This document shows, one piece after another, positions 27,901 to 43,354 of a stretch of 64,000 nt of DNA (positions are counted from its first letter, which is position 1; each line of letters begins with the position of its first letter). Under the pieces are notes generated by a model. That model was not told the origin of the DNA, ran no database searches, and was given only the letters and a program-made list of their open reading frames with translations. The stretch is from the NCBI GenBank assembly GCA_964016885.1, contig OZ024759.1, positions 695,001 through 759,000 on the forward strand. Direction: 5' to 3'. The position numbers and the translations under genes were made by a program. The DNA comes from Eledone cirrhosa (Eukaryota > Mollusca > Cephalopoda > Octopoda > Eledonidae).

Positions 27901-30279
27901 CTATATTAGTAACATGACAAAATCTATATTAGTAACATGACACAGTCTATATTAGTAACATGACAAAGTCTATATTAGTAACATGACAGTCTATATTAGT
28001 AACATGACAGTCTATATTAGTAGCATGACAAAGTCTATATTAGTAACATGACAAAGTCTATATTAGTAACATGACACAGTCTATATTAGTAACATGACAC
28101 AGTCTATATTAGTAACATGACAGTCTATATTAGTAGCATGACAAAGTCTATATTAGTAACATGACACAGTCTATATTAGTAACATGACAAAGTCTATATT
28201 AGTAACATGACACAGTCTATATTAGTAACATGACACAGTCTATATTAGTAACATGACAAAGTCTATATTAGTAACATGACACAGTCTATATTAGTAACAT
28301 GACAAAGTCTATATTAGTAACATGACACAGTCTATATTAGTAACATGACAAAGTCTATATTAGTAGCATGACAAAGTCTATATTAGTAACATGACACAGT
28401 CTATATTAGTAACATGACAAAGTCTATATTAGTAACATGACAAAGTCTATATTAGTAACATGACAAAGTCTATATTAGTAACATGACACAGTCTATATTA
28501 GTAACATGACACAGTCTATATTAGTAACATGACACAGTCTATATTAGTAACATGACACAGTCTATATTAGTAACATGACAAAGTCTATATTAGTAACATG
28601 GCAAAGTCTATATTAGTAACATGACAAAGTCTATATTAGTAACATGACAAGGTCTATATTAGTAACATGACACAGTCTATATTAGTAACATGACACAGTC
28701 TATATTAGTAACATGACAGTCTATATTAGTAACATGACAAAGTCTATATTAGTAGCATGACAAAGTCTATATTAGTAACATGACACAGTCTATATTAGTA
28801 ACATAACAGTCTATATTAGTAACATGACACATTCTATATTAGTAACATGACAAAGTCTATATTAGGAGCATGACAAAGTCTATATTAGTAACATGACAGT
28901 CCATATTAGTAACATGACAAAGTCTATATAAGTAGCATGACAAAGTCTACATTAGTAGCATGACACAGTCTATATTAGTAACATGACAGAGTCTATATTA
29001 GTAACATGACAAAGTCTATATTAGTAGCATGACACAGTCTATATTAGTAACATGACAGTCTATATTAGTAACATGACAAAGTCTATATTAGTAGCATGAC
29101 AAAGTCTATATTAGTAACATGACACAGTCTATATTAGTAACATGACAATCTATATTAGTAACATGACACAGTCTATATTAGTAACATGACAAAGTCTATA
29201 TTAGTAGCATGACAAAGTCTATATTAGTAACATGACAGTCTATATTAGTAACATGACAAAGTCTATATTAGTAGCATGACACAGTCTATATTAGTAACAT
29301 GACAGTCTATATTAGTAACATGACAAAGTCTATATTAGTAGCATGACACAGTCTATATTAGTAACATGAAACAGTCTATATTAGTAACATGACAAAGTCT
29401 ATATTAGTAACATGACACTGTCTATATTAGTAACTTGACAAAGTCTATATTAGTAACATGACACAGTCTATATTAGTAACATGACACAGTCTATATTAGT
29501 AACATGACAAAGTCTATATTAGTAGCATGACAAAGTCTATATTAGTAACATGACAAAGTCTATATTAGTAACATGACACAGTCTATATTAGTAACATGAC
29601 AAAGACTATATTAGTAACATGACAGTCTATATTAGTAACATGACAAAGTCTATATTAGTAACATGACAGTCTATATTAGTAACATGACAGTCTATATTAG
29701 TAGCATGACAAAGTCTATATTAGTAGCATGACAAAGTTTATATTAGTAACATGACAAAGTCTATATTAGTAACATGACACAGTCTATATTAGTACCATGA
29801 CAAAGTCTATATTATTAACATGACACAGTCTATATTAGTAGCATGACAAAGTCTATATTAGTAACATGACACAGTCTATATTAGTAACATGACACAGTCT
29901 ATATTAGTAACATGACAAAGTCTATATTAGTAACATGACAAAGTCTATATTACTAACATGACAAAGTCTATATTAGTAACATGACACAGTCTATATTAGT
30001 AACATGACAAAGTCTATATTAGTAACATGACACAGTCTATATTAGTAACATGACACAGTCTATATTAGTAACATGACACAGTCTATATTAGTAACATGAC
30101 AAAGTCTATATTAGTAACATGACAAAGTCTATATTAGTAACATGACAGTCTATATTAGTAGCATGACAAAGTCTATATTAGTAACATGACACAGTCTATA
30201 TTAGTAACATGACAAAGTCTCTATTAGTAACATGACAAAGTCTATATTAGTAACATGACAGTCTATATTAGTAACATGA
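24485..30279 (+). repeat. 5.8-kb block, second copy (offset 15,339)
   Basis: Partner of 9,146-14,940. The left boundary is seen as a changed monomer order just before 24,485 (an AAA then a GTAGC monomer, against GTAGC then AAA upstream of 9,146). The right boundary is at 30,279, where copy 1 continues with a 21-bp monomer and this copy with an ACA monomer. From 28,259 it also aligns at offset 11,569 with 16,690 onward. Confidence 0.85.
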
Positions 30280-32549
30280 CACAGTCTATATTAGTAACAT
30301 GACACAGTCTATATTAGTAACATGACAAAGTCTATATTAGTAACATGACACAGTCTATATTACTAACATGACAAAGTCTATATTAGTAACATGACACAGT
30401 CTATATTAGTAACATGACAAAGTCTATATGAGTAACATGACACTGTCTATATTAGTAACTTGACAAAGTCTATATTAGTAACATGACACAGTCTATATTA
30501 GTAACATGACACAGTCTATATTAGTAACATGACAAAGTCTATATTAGTAGCATGACAAAGTCTATATTAGTAACATGACAAAGTCTATATTAGTAACATG
30601 ACACAGTCTATATTAGTAACATGACAAAGACTATATTAGTAACATGACAGTCTATATTAGTAACATGACAAAGTCTATATTAGTAACATGACAGTCTATA
30701 TTAGTAACATGACAGTCTATATTAGTAGCATGACAAAGTCTATATTAGTAACATGACACAGTCTATATTAGTAACATGACATAGTCTATATTAGTAACAT
30801 GACATAGTCTATATTAGTAGCATGACAAAGTTTATATTAGTAACATGACAAAGTCTATATTAGTAACATGACACAGTCTATATTAGTACCATGACAAAGT
30901 CTATATTAGTAACATGACACAGTCTATATTAGTAGCATGACAAAGTCTATATTAGTAACATGACACAGTCTATATTAGTAACATGACACAGTCTATATTA
31001 GTAACATGACAAAGTCTATATTAGTAACATGACAAAGTCTATATTACTAACATGACAAAGTCTATATTAGTAACATGACACAGTCTATATTAGTAACATG
31101 ACAAAGTCTATATTAGTAACATGACACAGTCTATATTAGTAACATGACACAGTCTATATTAGTAACATGACACAGTCTATATTAGTAACATGACAAAGTC
31201 TATATTAGTAACATGACAAAGTCTATATTAGTAACATGACAGTCTATATTAGTAACATGACAAAGTCTATATTAGTAACATGACACAGTCTATATTAGTA
31301 ACATGACAAAGTCTCTATTAGTAACATGACAAAGTCTATATTAGTAACATGACAGTCTATATTAGTAACATGACACAGTCTATATTAGTAACATGACACA
31401 GTCTATATTAGTAACATGACAAAGTCTATATTAGTAACATGACACAGTCTATATTACTAACATGACAAAGTCTATATTAGTAACATGACACAGTCTATAT
31501 TAGTAACATGACAAAGTCTATATTAGTAACATGACACAGTCTATATTAGTAACATGACACAGTCTATATTAGTAACATCACAAAGTCTCTATTAGTAACA
31601 TGACAAAGTCTATATTAGTAATATGACAGTCTATATTAGTAACATGACAATGTCTCTATTAGTAACATGACAAAGTCTATATTAGTAACATGACAGTCTA
31701 TATTAGTAACATGACAAAGTCTATATTAGTAACATGACAGTCTATATTGTAACATGACACAGTCTATATTAGTAACATGACACAGTCTATATTAGTAACA
31801 TGACATAGTCTATATTAGTAACATGACAAAGTCTATATTAGTAACATGACAGTCTATATTGTAACATGACACAGTCTATATTAGTAACATGACACAGTCT
31901 ATATTAGTAACATGACAGTCTATATTAGTAACATGACAAAGTCTATATTACTAACATGACAAGGTCTATATTAGTAACATGACACCGTCTATATTAGTAA
32001 CATAACACAGTCTATATTAGTAACATGACAGTCTATATTAGTAACATGACACCGTCTATATTAGTAACATAACACAGTCTATATTAGTAACATGACAGTC
32101 TATATTAGTAACATGACAAAGTCTATATTAGTAGCATGACAAAGTCTATATTAGTAACATGACACAGTCTATATTAGTAACATGACAAGGTCTATATTAG
32201 TAACATGACAAAGTCTATATTAGTAACATGACAAAGTCTATATTAGTAACATGACACAGTCTATATTAGTAACATGACACAGTCTATATTAGTAACATGA
32301 CACAGTGTATATTAGTAACATGACACAGTCTATATTAGTAACATGGCAAAGTCTATATTAGTAACATGACAAAGTCTATATTAGTAACATGACAAGGTCT
32401 ATATTAGTAACATGACAACGTCTATATTAGTAACATAACACAGTCTATATTAGTAACATGACAGTCTATATTAGTAACATGACAAAGTCTATATTAGTAG
32501 CATGACAAAGTCTATATTAGTAACATGACACAGTCTATATTAGTAACAT
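28259..32549 (+). repeat. 4.3-kb block, second copy (offset 11,569)
   Basis: Partner of 16,690-20,980. It straddles the zone B/zone C boundary: its first 2 kb also belongs to the 5.8-kb block, and its last 1 kb (from 31,549) is the start of the first 11.8-kb superunit. The zone C superunit therefore seems to have been founded on a segment already present near 20 kb. Confidence 0.84.
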
Positions 32550-35302
32550 GACAAGGTCTATATTAGTAACATGACAAAGTCTATATTAGTAACATGACAA
32601 AGTCTATATTAGTAACATGACAAAGTCTATATTAGTAACATGACACAGTCTATATTAGTAACATGACAGTCTATATTAGTAACATGACAAAGTCTATATT
32701 AGTAGCATGACAAAGTCTATATTAGTAACATGACACAGTCTATATTAGTAACATGACAATCTATATTCGTAACATGACACAGTCTATATTAGTAACATGA
32801 CAAAGTCTATATTAGTAATATGACAGTCTATATTAGTAACATGACAATGTCTCTATTAGTAACATGACAAAGTCTATATTAGTAACATGACAGTCTATAT
32901 TAGTAACATGACAAAGTCTATATTAGTAACATGACAGTCTATATTGTAACATGACACAGTCTATATTAGTAACATGACACAGTCTATATTAGTAACATGA
33001 CATAGTCTATATTAGTAACATGACAAAGTCTATATTAGTAACATGACAGTCTATATTGTAACATGACACAGTCTATATTAGTAACATGACACAGTCTATA
33101 TTAGTAACATGACAGTCTATATTAGTAACATGACAAAGTCTATATTACTAACATGACAAAGTCTATATTAGTAAAATGACACAGTCTATATTAGTAACAT
33201 GACAAAGTCTATATTAGTAACATGACACAGTCTATATTAGTAACATGACATAGTCTATATTAGTAACATGACAAAGTCTATATTAGTAGCATGACACAGT
33301 CTATATTAGTAACATGACACAGTCTATATTAGTAACATGACAGTCTATATTAGTAACATGACAAAGTCTATATTAGTAGCATGACAAAGTCTATATTAGT
33401 AACATGACACAGTCTATATTAGTAACATGACAGTCTATATTAGTAACATGACACAGTCTATATTAGTAACATGACAAAGTCTATATTAGTAGCATGACAA
33501 AGTCTATATTAGTAACATGACAGTCTATATTAGTAACATGACAAAGTCTATATTAGTAGCATGACAAAGTCTATATTAGTAGCATGACACAGTCTATATT
33601 AGTAACATGACACAGTCTATATTAGTAACATGACACAGTCTATATTAGTAACATGACAAAGTCTATATTAGTAACATGACAAAGTCTATATTAGTAACAT
33701 GAAACAGTCTATATTAGTAACATGACAAAGTCTATATTAGTAACATGACACTGTCTATATTAGTAACTTGACAAAGTCTATATTAGTAACATGACACAGT
33801 CTATATTAGTAACATGACACAGTCTATATTAGTAACATGACAAAGTCTATATTAGTAGCATGACAAAGTCTATATTAGTAACATGACAAAGTCTATATTA
33901 GTAACATGACACAGTCTATATTAGTAACATGACAAAGACTATATTAGTAACATGGCAGTCTATTTTAGTAACATGACAAAGTCTATATTAGTAACATGAC
34001 AGTCTATATTAGTAACATGACAGTCTATATTAGTAGCATGACAAAGTCTATATTAGTAACATGACACAGTCTATATTAGTAACATGACATAGTCTATATT
34101 AGTAACATGACATAGTCTATATTAGTAGCATGACAAAGTCTATATTAGTAACATGACAAAGTCTATATTAGTAACATGACACAGTCTATATTAGTACCAT
34201 GACAAAGTCTATATTAGTAACATGACACAGTCTATATTAGTAGCATGACAAAGTCTATATTAGTAACATGACACAGTCTATATTAGTAACATGACACAGT
34301 CTATATTAGTAACATGACAAAGTCTATATTAGTAACATGACAAAGTCTATATTACTAACATGACAAAGTCTATATTAGTAACATGACACAGTCTATATTA
34401 GTAACATGACAAAGTCTATATTAGTAACATGACACAGTCTATATTAGTAACATGACACAGTCTATATTAGTAACATGACACAGTCTATATTAGTAACATG
34501 ACAAAGTCTATATTAGTAACATGACAAAGTCTATATTAGTAACATGACAGTCTATATTAATAACATGACACAGTCTATATTAGTAACATGACAAAGTCTC
34601 TATTAGTAACATGACAAAGTCTATATTAGTAACATGACAGTCTATATTAGTAACATGACAAAGTCTCTATTAGTAACATGACAAAGTCTATATTAGTAAC
34701 ATGACAGTCTATATTAGTAACATGACAAAGTCTATATTAGTAACATGACAGTCTATATTGTAACATGACACAGTCTATATTAGTAACATGACACAGTCTA
34801 TATTTGTAACATGACATAGTCTATATTAGTAACATGACAAAGTCTATATTAGTAACATGACAGTCTATATTGTAACATGACACAGTCTATATTAGTAACA
34901 TGACACAGTCTATATTAGTAACATGACAAAGTCTATATTAGTAGCATGACACAGTCTATATTAGTAACATGACACAGTCTATATTAGTAACATGACAGTC
35001 TATATTAGTAACATGACAAAGTCTATATTAGTAGCATGACAAAGTCTATATTAGTAACATGACACAGTCTATATTAGTAACATGACAATCTATATTAGTA
35101 ACATGACACAGTCTATATTAGTAACATGACAAAGTCTATATTAGTAGCATGACAAAGTCTATATTAGTAATATGACAGTCTATATTAGTAACATGACAAA
35201 GTCTATATTAGTAGCATGACAAAGTCTATATTAGTAGCATGACACAGTCTATATTAGTAACATGACACAGTCTATATTAGTAACATGACACAGTCTATAT
35301 TA

Positions 35303-35325
35303 GTAACATGATTAGGTCTATATAA
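35303..35325 (+). repeat. ATTAGG-type monomer, zone C marker
   Basis: Strongly diverged monomer: the linker is replaced (GATTAGGTC) and the end reads TATATAA. Ten copies were found, all in zone C, with ATTAGG starting at 35,311, 37,293, 38,000, 40,074, 42,332, 47,117, 49,099, 49,806, 51,857 and 54,115. Spacings of 1982, 707, 2074 and 2258 recur in the second superunit as 1982, 707, 2051 and 2258, which proves the superunit duplication. Confidence 0.9.
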
Positions 35326-36944
35326 GTAGCATGACAAAGTCTATATTAGTAACATGACAAAGTCTATATTAGTAACATGACACAGTCTATATTAGTAACA
35401 TGACAAAGTCTATATTAGTAACATGACAAAGTCTATATTAGTAACATGACACAGTCTATATTAGTAACATGACAAAGTCTATATTAGTAACATGACACTA
35501 TCTATATTAGTAACTTGACAAAGTCTATATTAGTAACATGACACAGTCTATATTAGTAACATGACACAGTCTATATTAGTAACATGACAAAGTCTATATT
35601 AGTAGCATGACAAAGTCTATATTAGTAACATGACAAAGTCTATATTAGTAACATGACACAGTCTATATTAGTAACATGACAAAGTCTATATTAGTAGCAT
35701 GACAAAGTCTATATTAGTAACATGACAAAGTCTATATTAGTAACATGACACAGTCTATATTAGTAACATGACAAAGTCTATATTAGTAACATGACACAGT
35801 CTATATTAGTAACATGACAAAGTCTATATTAGTAGCATGACAAAGTCTATATTAGTAACATGACACAGTCTATATTAGTAACATGACAAAGTCTATATTA
35901 GTAACATGACAAAGTCTATATTAGTAACATGACAAAGTCTATATTAGTAACATGACAAAGTCTATATTAGTAACATGACACAGTCTATATTAGTAACATG
36001 ACAGTCTATATTAGTAGCATGACAAAGTCTATATTAGTAACATGACAAAGTCTATATTAGTAACATGACACAGTCTATATTAGTACCATGACACAGTCTA
36101 TATTAGTAACATGACACCGTCTATATTAGTAACATAACACAGTCTATATTAGTAACATGACAGTCTATATTAGTAACATGACAAAGTCTATATTAGTAGC
36201 ATGACAAAGTCTATATTAGTAACATGACACAGTCTATATTAGTAACATGACAAGGTCTATATTAGTAACATGACAAAGTCTATATTAGTAACATGACAAA
36301 GTCTATATTAGTAACATGACAAAGTCTATATTAGTAACATGACACAGTCTATATTAGTAACATGACAGTCTATATTAGTAACATGACAAAGTCTATATTA
36401 GTAGCATGACAAAGTCTATATTAGTAACATGACACAGTCTATATTAGTAACATGACAATCTATATTCGTAACATGACACAGTCTATATTAGTAACATGAC
36501 AAAGTCTATATTAGTAGCATGACAAAGTCTATATTAGTAACATGACAGTCTATATTAGTAACATGACAAAGTCTATATTAGTAGCATGACAAAGTCTATA
36601 TTAGTAGCATGACACAGTCTATATTATTAACATGACACAGTCTATATTAGTAACATGGCACAGTCTATATTAGTAACATGACAAAGTCTATATTAGTAGC
36701 ATGACAAAGTCTATATTAGTAACATGACAAAGTCTATATTAGTAACATGACACAGTCTATATTAGTAACATGACAAAGTCTATATTAGTAACATGACAAA
36801 GTCTATATTAGTAACATGACACAGTCTATATTAGTAACATGACAGTCTATATTGTAACATGACACAGTCTATATTAGTAACATGACACAGTCTATATTAG
36901 TAACATGACAAAGTCTATATTAGTAGCATGACACAGTCTATATT

Positions 36945-37651
36945 AGTAACATGACACAGTCTATATTAGTAACATGACAGTCTATATTAGTAACATGACA
37001 AAGTCTATATTAGTAGCATGACAAAGTCTATATTAGTAACATGACACAGTCTATATTAGTAACATGACAATCTATATTAGTAACATGACACAGTCTATAT
37101 TAGTAACATGACAAAGTCTATATTAGTAGCATGACAAAGTCTATATTAGTAATATGACAGTCTATATTAGTAACATGACAAAGTCTATATTAGTAGCATG
37201 ACAAAGTCTATATTAGTAGCATGACACAGTCTATATTAGTAACATGACACAGTCTATATTAGTAACATGACACAGTCTATATTAGTAACATGATTAGGTC
37301 TATATAAGTAGCATGACAAAGTCTATATTAGTAACATGACAAAGTCTATATTAGTAACATGACACAGTCTATATTAGTAACATGACAAAGTCTATATTAG
37401 TAACATGACAAAGTCTATATTAGTAACATGACACAGTCTATATTAGTAACATGACAAAGTCTATATTAGTAACATGACACTATCTATATTAGTAACTTGA
37501 CAAAGTCTATATTAGTAACATGACACAGTCTATATTAGTAACATGACACAGTCTATATTAGTAACATGACAAAGTCTATATTAGTAGCATGACAAAGTCT
37601 ATATTAGTAACATGACAAAGTCTATATTAGTAACATGACACAGTCTATATT
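36945..37651 (+). repeat. 707-bp tandem duplication, left copy
   Basis: Left member of a pair within superunit copy 1, holding one ATTAGG monomer (37,293), an AATCT monomer near 37,069 and a CACTATC-CTTG doublet near 37,475, each repeated 707 bp on. The same pair occurs in superunit copy 2 at about 48,751-50,164, so it predates the superunit duplication. Confidence 0.86.
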
Positions 37652-38358
37652 AGTAACATGACACAGTCTATATTAGTAACATGACAGTCTATATTAGTAA
37701 CATGACAAAGTCTATATTAGTAGCATGACAAAGTCTATATTAGTAACATGACACAGTCTATATTAGTAACATGACAATCTATATTAGTAACATGACACAG
37801 TCTATATTAGTAACATGACAAAGTCTATATTAGTAGCATGACAAAGTCTATATTAGTAATATGACAGTCTATATTAGTAACATGACAAAGTCTATATTAG
37901 TAGCATGACAAAGTCTATATTAGTAGCATGACACAGTCTATATTAGTAACATGACACAGTCTATATTAGTAACATGACACAGTCTATATTAGTAACATGA
38001 TTAGGTCTATATAAGTAGCATGACAAAGTCTATATTAGTAACATGACAAAGTCTATATTAGTAACATGACACAGTCTATATTAGTAACATGACAAAGTCT
38101 ATATTAGTAACATGACAAAGTCTATATTAGTAACATGACACAGTCTATATTAGTAACATGACAAAGTCTATATTAGTAACATGACACTATCTATATTAGT
38201 AACTTGACAAAGTCTATATTAGTAACATGACACAGTCTATATTAGTAACATGACACAGTCTATATTAGTAACATGACAAAGTCTATATTAGTAGCATGAC
38301 AAAGTCTATATTAGTAACATGACAAAGTCTATATTAGTAACATGACACAGTCTATATT
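37652..38358 (+). repeat. 707-bp tandem duplication, right copy
   Basis: Right member of the pair, with ATTAGG at 38,000, AATCT near 37,776 and the CACTATC-CTTG doublet near 38,185. Confidence 0.86.
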
Positions 38359-38794
38359 AGTAACATGACAAAGTCTATATTAGTAGCATGACAAAGTCTA
38401 TATTAGTAACATGACAAAGTCTATATTAGTAACATGACACAGTCTATATTAGTAACATGACAAAGTCTATATTAGTAACATGACACAGTCTATATTAGTA
38501 ACATGACAAAGTCTATATTAGTAGCATGACAAAGTCTATATTAGTAACATGACACAGTCTATATTAGTAACATGACAAAGTCTATATTAGTAACATGACA
38601 AAGTCTATATTAGTAACATGACAAAGTCTATATTAGTAACATGACAAAGTCTATATTAGTAACATGACACAGTCTATATTAGTAACATGACAGTCTATAT
38701 TAGTAGCATGACAAAGTCTATATTAGTAACATGACAAAGTCTATATTAGTAACATGACACAGTCTATATTAGTAACATGACACAGTCTATATTA

Positions 38795-38863
38795 GTAACA
38801 TGACACAGTGTATATTAGTAACATGACACAGTCTATATTAGTAACATGGCAAAGTCTATATTA
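38795..38863 (+). repeat. Three monomers (69 bp) present only in superunit copy 1
   Basis: A GTGTATATT monomer, an ACA monomer and a GGCAAAG monomer lie here in copy 1. In copy 2 the flanking ACA and AAGG monomers are joined directly at 50,624. Because a GTGTATATT-ACA-GGCAAAG series also occurs in other zone B/C HORs, a deletion in copy 2 is more likely than an insertion in copy 1. Confidence 0.8.
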
Positions 38864-40594
38864 GTAACATGACACAGTCTATATTAGTAACATGACAAGG
38901 TCTATATTAGTAACATGACACCGTCTATATTAGTAACATAACACAGTCTATATTAGTAACATGACAGTCTATATTAGTAACATGACAAAGTCTATATTAG
39001 TAGCATGACAAAGTCTATATTAGTAACATGACAAAGTCTATATTAGTAACATGACAAAGTCTATATTAGTAACATGACAAAGTCTATATTAGTAACATGA
39101 CACAGTCTATATTAGTAACATGACAGTCTATATTAGTAACATGACAAAGTCTATATTAGTAGCATGACAAAGTCTATATTAGTAACATGACACAGTCTAT
39201 ATTAGTAACATGACAATCTATATTCGTAACATGACACAGTCTATATTAGTAACATGACAAAGTCTATATTAGTAGCATGACAAAGTCTATATTAGTAACA
39301 TGACAGTCTATATTAGTAACATGACAAAGTCTATATTAGTAGCATGACAAAGTCTATTTTAGTAGCATGACACAGTCTATATTAGTAACATGACACAGTC
39401 TATATTAGTAACATGGCACAGTCTATATTAGTAACATGACAAAGTCTATATTAGTAGCATGACAAAGTCTATATTAGTAACATGACAAAGTCTATATTAG
39501 TAACATGACACAGTCTATATTAGTAACATGACAAAGTCTATATTAGTAACATGACAAAGTCTATATTAGTAACATGACACAGTCTATATTAGTAACATGA
39601 CACAGTCTATATTAGTAACATGACAGTCTATATTGTAACATGACACAGTCTATATTAGTAACATGACACAGTCTATATTAGTAACATGACAAAGTCTATA
39701 TTAGTAGCATGACACAGTCTATATTAGTAACATGACACAGTCTATATTAGTAACATGACAGTCTATATTAGTAACATGACAAAGTCTATATTAGTAGCAT
39801 GACAAAGTCTATATTAGTAACATGACACAGTCTATATTAGTAACATGACACTCTATATTAGTAACATGACACAGTCTATATTAGTAACATGACAAAGTCT
39901 ATATTAGTAGCATGACAAAGTCTATATTAGTAATATGACAGTCTATATTAGTAACATGACAAAGTCTATATTAGTAGCATGACAAAGTCTATATTAGTAG
40001 CATGACACAGTCTATATTAGTAACATGACACAGTCTATATTAGTAACATGACACAGTCTATATTAGTAACATGATTAGGTCTATATAAGTAGCATGACAA
40101 AGTCTATATTAGTAACATGACAAAGTCTATATTAGTAACATGACACAGTCTATATTAGTAACATGACAAAGTCTATATTAGTAACATGACAAAGTCTATA
40201 TTAGTAACATGACACAGTCTATATTAGTAACATGACAAAGTCTATATTAGTAACATGACACTATCTATATTAGTAACTTGACAAAGTCTATATTAGTAAC
40301 ATGACACAGTCTATATTAGTAACATGACACAGTCTATATTAGTAACATGACAAAGTCTATATTAGTAGCATGACAAAGTCTATATTAGTAACATGACAAA
40401 GTCTATATTAGTAACATGACACAGTCTATATTAGTAACATGACAAAGTCTATATTAGTAGCATGACAAAGTCTATATTAGTAACATGACAAAGTCTATAT
40501 TAGTAACATGACACAGTCTATATTAGTAACATGACAAAGTCTATATTAGTAACATGACACAGTCTATATTAGTAACATGACAAAGTCTATATTA

Positions 40595-40870
40595 GTAGCA
40601 TGACAAAGTCTATATTAGTAACATGACACAGTCTATATTAGTAACATGACAAAGTCTATATTAGTAACATGACAAAGTCTATATTAGTAACATGACAAAG
40701 TCTATATTAGTAACATGACAAAGTCTATATTAGTAGCATGACAAAGTCTATATTAGTAACATGACACAGTCTATATTAGTAACATGACAAAGTCTATATT
40801 AGTAACATGACAAAGTCTATATTAGTAACATGACAAAGTCTATATTAGTAACATGACAAAGTCTATATTA
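40595..40870 (+). repeat. 138-bp (six-monomer) tandem duplication
   Basis: The six-monomer series GTAGC, ACA, AAA, AAA, AAA, AAA occurs at 40,595-40,732 and again at 40,733-40,870. The same double occurs at 52,378-52,653 in superunit copy 2. The parallel place in the next HOR (near 54,630) has only one, which accounts for the 138-bp difference between spacings of 2,258 and 2,120 bp of TTCG markers (53,266 to 55,386). Confidence 0.85.
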
Positions 40871-43354
40871 GTAACATGACACAGTCTATATTAGTAACAT
40901 GACAGTCTATATTAGTAGCATGACAAAGTCTATATTAGTAACATGACAAAGTCTATATTAGTAACATGACACAGTCTATATTAGTAACATGACACAGTCT
41001 ATATTAGTAACATGACACAGTGTATATTAGTAACATGACACAGTCTATATTAGTAACATGGCAAAGTCTATATTAGTAACATGACAAAGTCTATATTAGT
41101 AACATGACAAGGTCTATATTAGTAACATGACACCGTCTATATTAGTAACATAACACAGTCTATATTAGTAACATGACAGTCTATATTAGTAACATGACAA
41201 AGTCTATATTAGTAGCATGACAAAGTCTATATTAGTAACATGACACAGTCTATATTAGTAACATGACAAGGTCTATATTAGTAACATTACAAAGTCTATA
41301 TTAGTAACATGACAAAGTCTATATTAGTAACATGACAAAGTCTATATTAGTAACATGACACAGTCTATATTAGTAACATGACAGTCTATATTAGTAACAT
41401 GACAAAGTCTATATTAGTAGCATGACAAAGTCTATATTAGTAACATGACACAGTCTATATTAGTAACATGACAATCTATATTCGTAACATGACACAGTCT
41501 ATATTAGTAACATGACAAAGTCTATATTAGTAGCATGACAAAGTCTATATTAGTAACATGACAGTCTATATTAGTAACATGACAAAGTCTATATTAGTAG
41601 CATGACAAAGTCTATATTAGTAGCATGACACAGTCTATATTAGTAACATGACACAGTCTATATTAGTAACATGGCACAGTCTATATTAGTAACATGACAA
41701 AGTCTATATTAGTAGCATGACAAAGTCTATATTAGTAACATGACAAAGTCTATATTAGTAACATGACACAGTCTATATTAGTAACATGACAAAGTCTATA
41801 TTAGTAACATGACAAAGTCTATATTAGTAACATGACACAGTCTATATAAGTAACATGACACAGTCTATATTAGTAACATGACAGTCTATATTGTAACATG
41901 ACACAGTCTATATTAGTAACATGACACAGTCTATATTAGTAACATGACAAAGTCTATATTAGTAGCATGACACAGTCTATATTAGTAACATGACACAGTC
42001 TATATTAGTAACATGACAGTCTATATTAGTAACATGACAAAGTCTATATTAGTAGCATGACAAAGTCTATATTAGTAACATGACACAGTCTATATTAGTA
42101 ACATGACACTCTATATTAGTAACATGACACAGTCTATATTAGTAACATGACAAAGTCTATATTAGTAGCATGACAAAGTCTATATTAGTAATATGACAGT
42201 CTATATTAGTAACATGACAAAGTCTATATTAGTAGCATGACAAAGTCTATATTAGTAGCATGACACAGTCTATATTAGTAACATGACACAGTCTATATTA
42301 GTAACATGACACAGTCTATATTAGTAACATGATTAGGTCTATATAAGTAGCATGACAAAGTCTATATTAGTAACATGACAAAGTCTATATTAGTAACATG
42401 ACACAGTCTATATTAGTAACATGACAAAGTCTATATTAGTAACATGACAAAGTCTATATTAGTAACATGACACAGTCTATATTAGTAACATGACAAAGTC
42501 TATATTAGTAACATGACACTATCTATATTAGTAACTTGACAAAGTCTATATTAGTAACATGACACAGTCTATGTTAGTAACATGACACAGTCTATATTAG
42601 TAACATGACAAAGTCTATATTAGTAGCATGACAAAGTCTATATTAGTAACATGACAAAGTCTATATTAGTAACATGACACAGTCTATATTAGTAACATGA
42701 CAAAGTCTATATTAGTAGCATGACAAAGTCTATATTAGTAACATGACAAAGTCTATATTAGTAACATGACACAGTCTATATTAGTAACATGACAAAGTCT
42801 ATATTAGTAACATGACACAGTCTATATTAGTAACATGACAAAGTCTATATTAGTAGCATGACAAAGTCTATATTAGTAACATGACACAGTCTATATTAGT
42901 AACATGACAAAGTCTATATTAGTAACATGACAAAGTCTATATTAGTAACATGACAAAGTCTATATTAGTAACATGACAAAGTCTATATTAGTAACATGAC
43001 ACAGTCTATATTAGTAACATGACAGTCTATATTAGTAGCATGACAAAGTCTATATTAGTAACATGACAAAGTCTATATTAGTAACATGACACAGTCTATA
43101 TTAGTAACATGACACAGTCTATATTAGTAACATGACACAGTGTATATTAGTAACATGACACAGTCTATATTAGTAACATGGCAAAGTCTATATTAGTAAC
43201 ATGACAAAGTCTATATTAGTAACATGACAAGGTCTATATTAGTAACATGACACCGTCTATATTAGTAACATAACACAGTCTATATTAGTAACATGACAGT
43301 CTATATTAGTAACATGACAAAGTCTATATTAGTAGCATGACAAAGTCTATATTA

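Larger units (their letters stand above)
31549..43354 (+). repeat. 11.8-kb superunit, copy 1
   Basis: First of two tandem copies at offset 11,806 (11,783 after indels). Anchors shared with copy 2: CATCAC 31,576/43,382, AACG 32,415/44,221, TTCG 32,768/44,574, GTAAAATGAC 33,171/44,977, CATGGCAGTC 33,951/45,757, TATTTGTAAC 34,801/46,607, and all five ATTAGG monomers. It holds about 520 monomers. Internal HORs of about 2.0-2.3 kb are marked by ATTAGG and by AATCT/TTCG monomers. It ends at 43,354 with a GTAGC monomer, after which the start of the unit returns. Confidence 0.9.
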
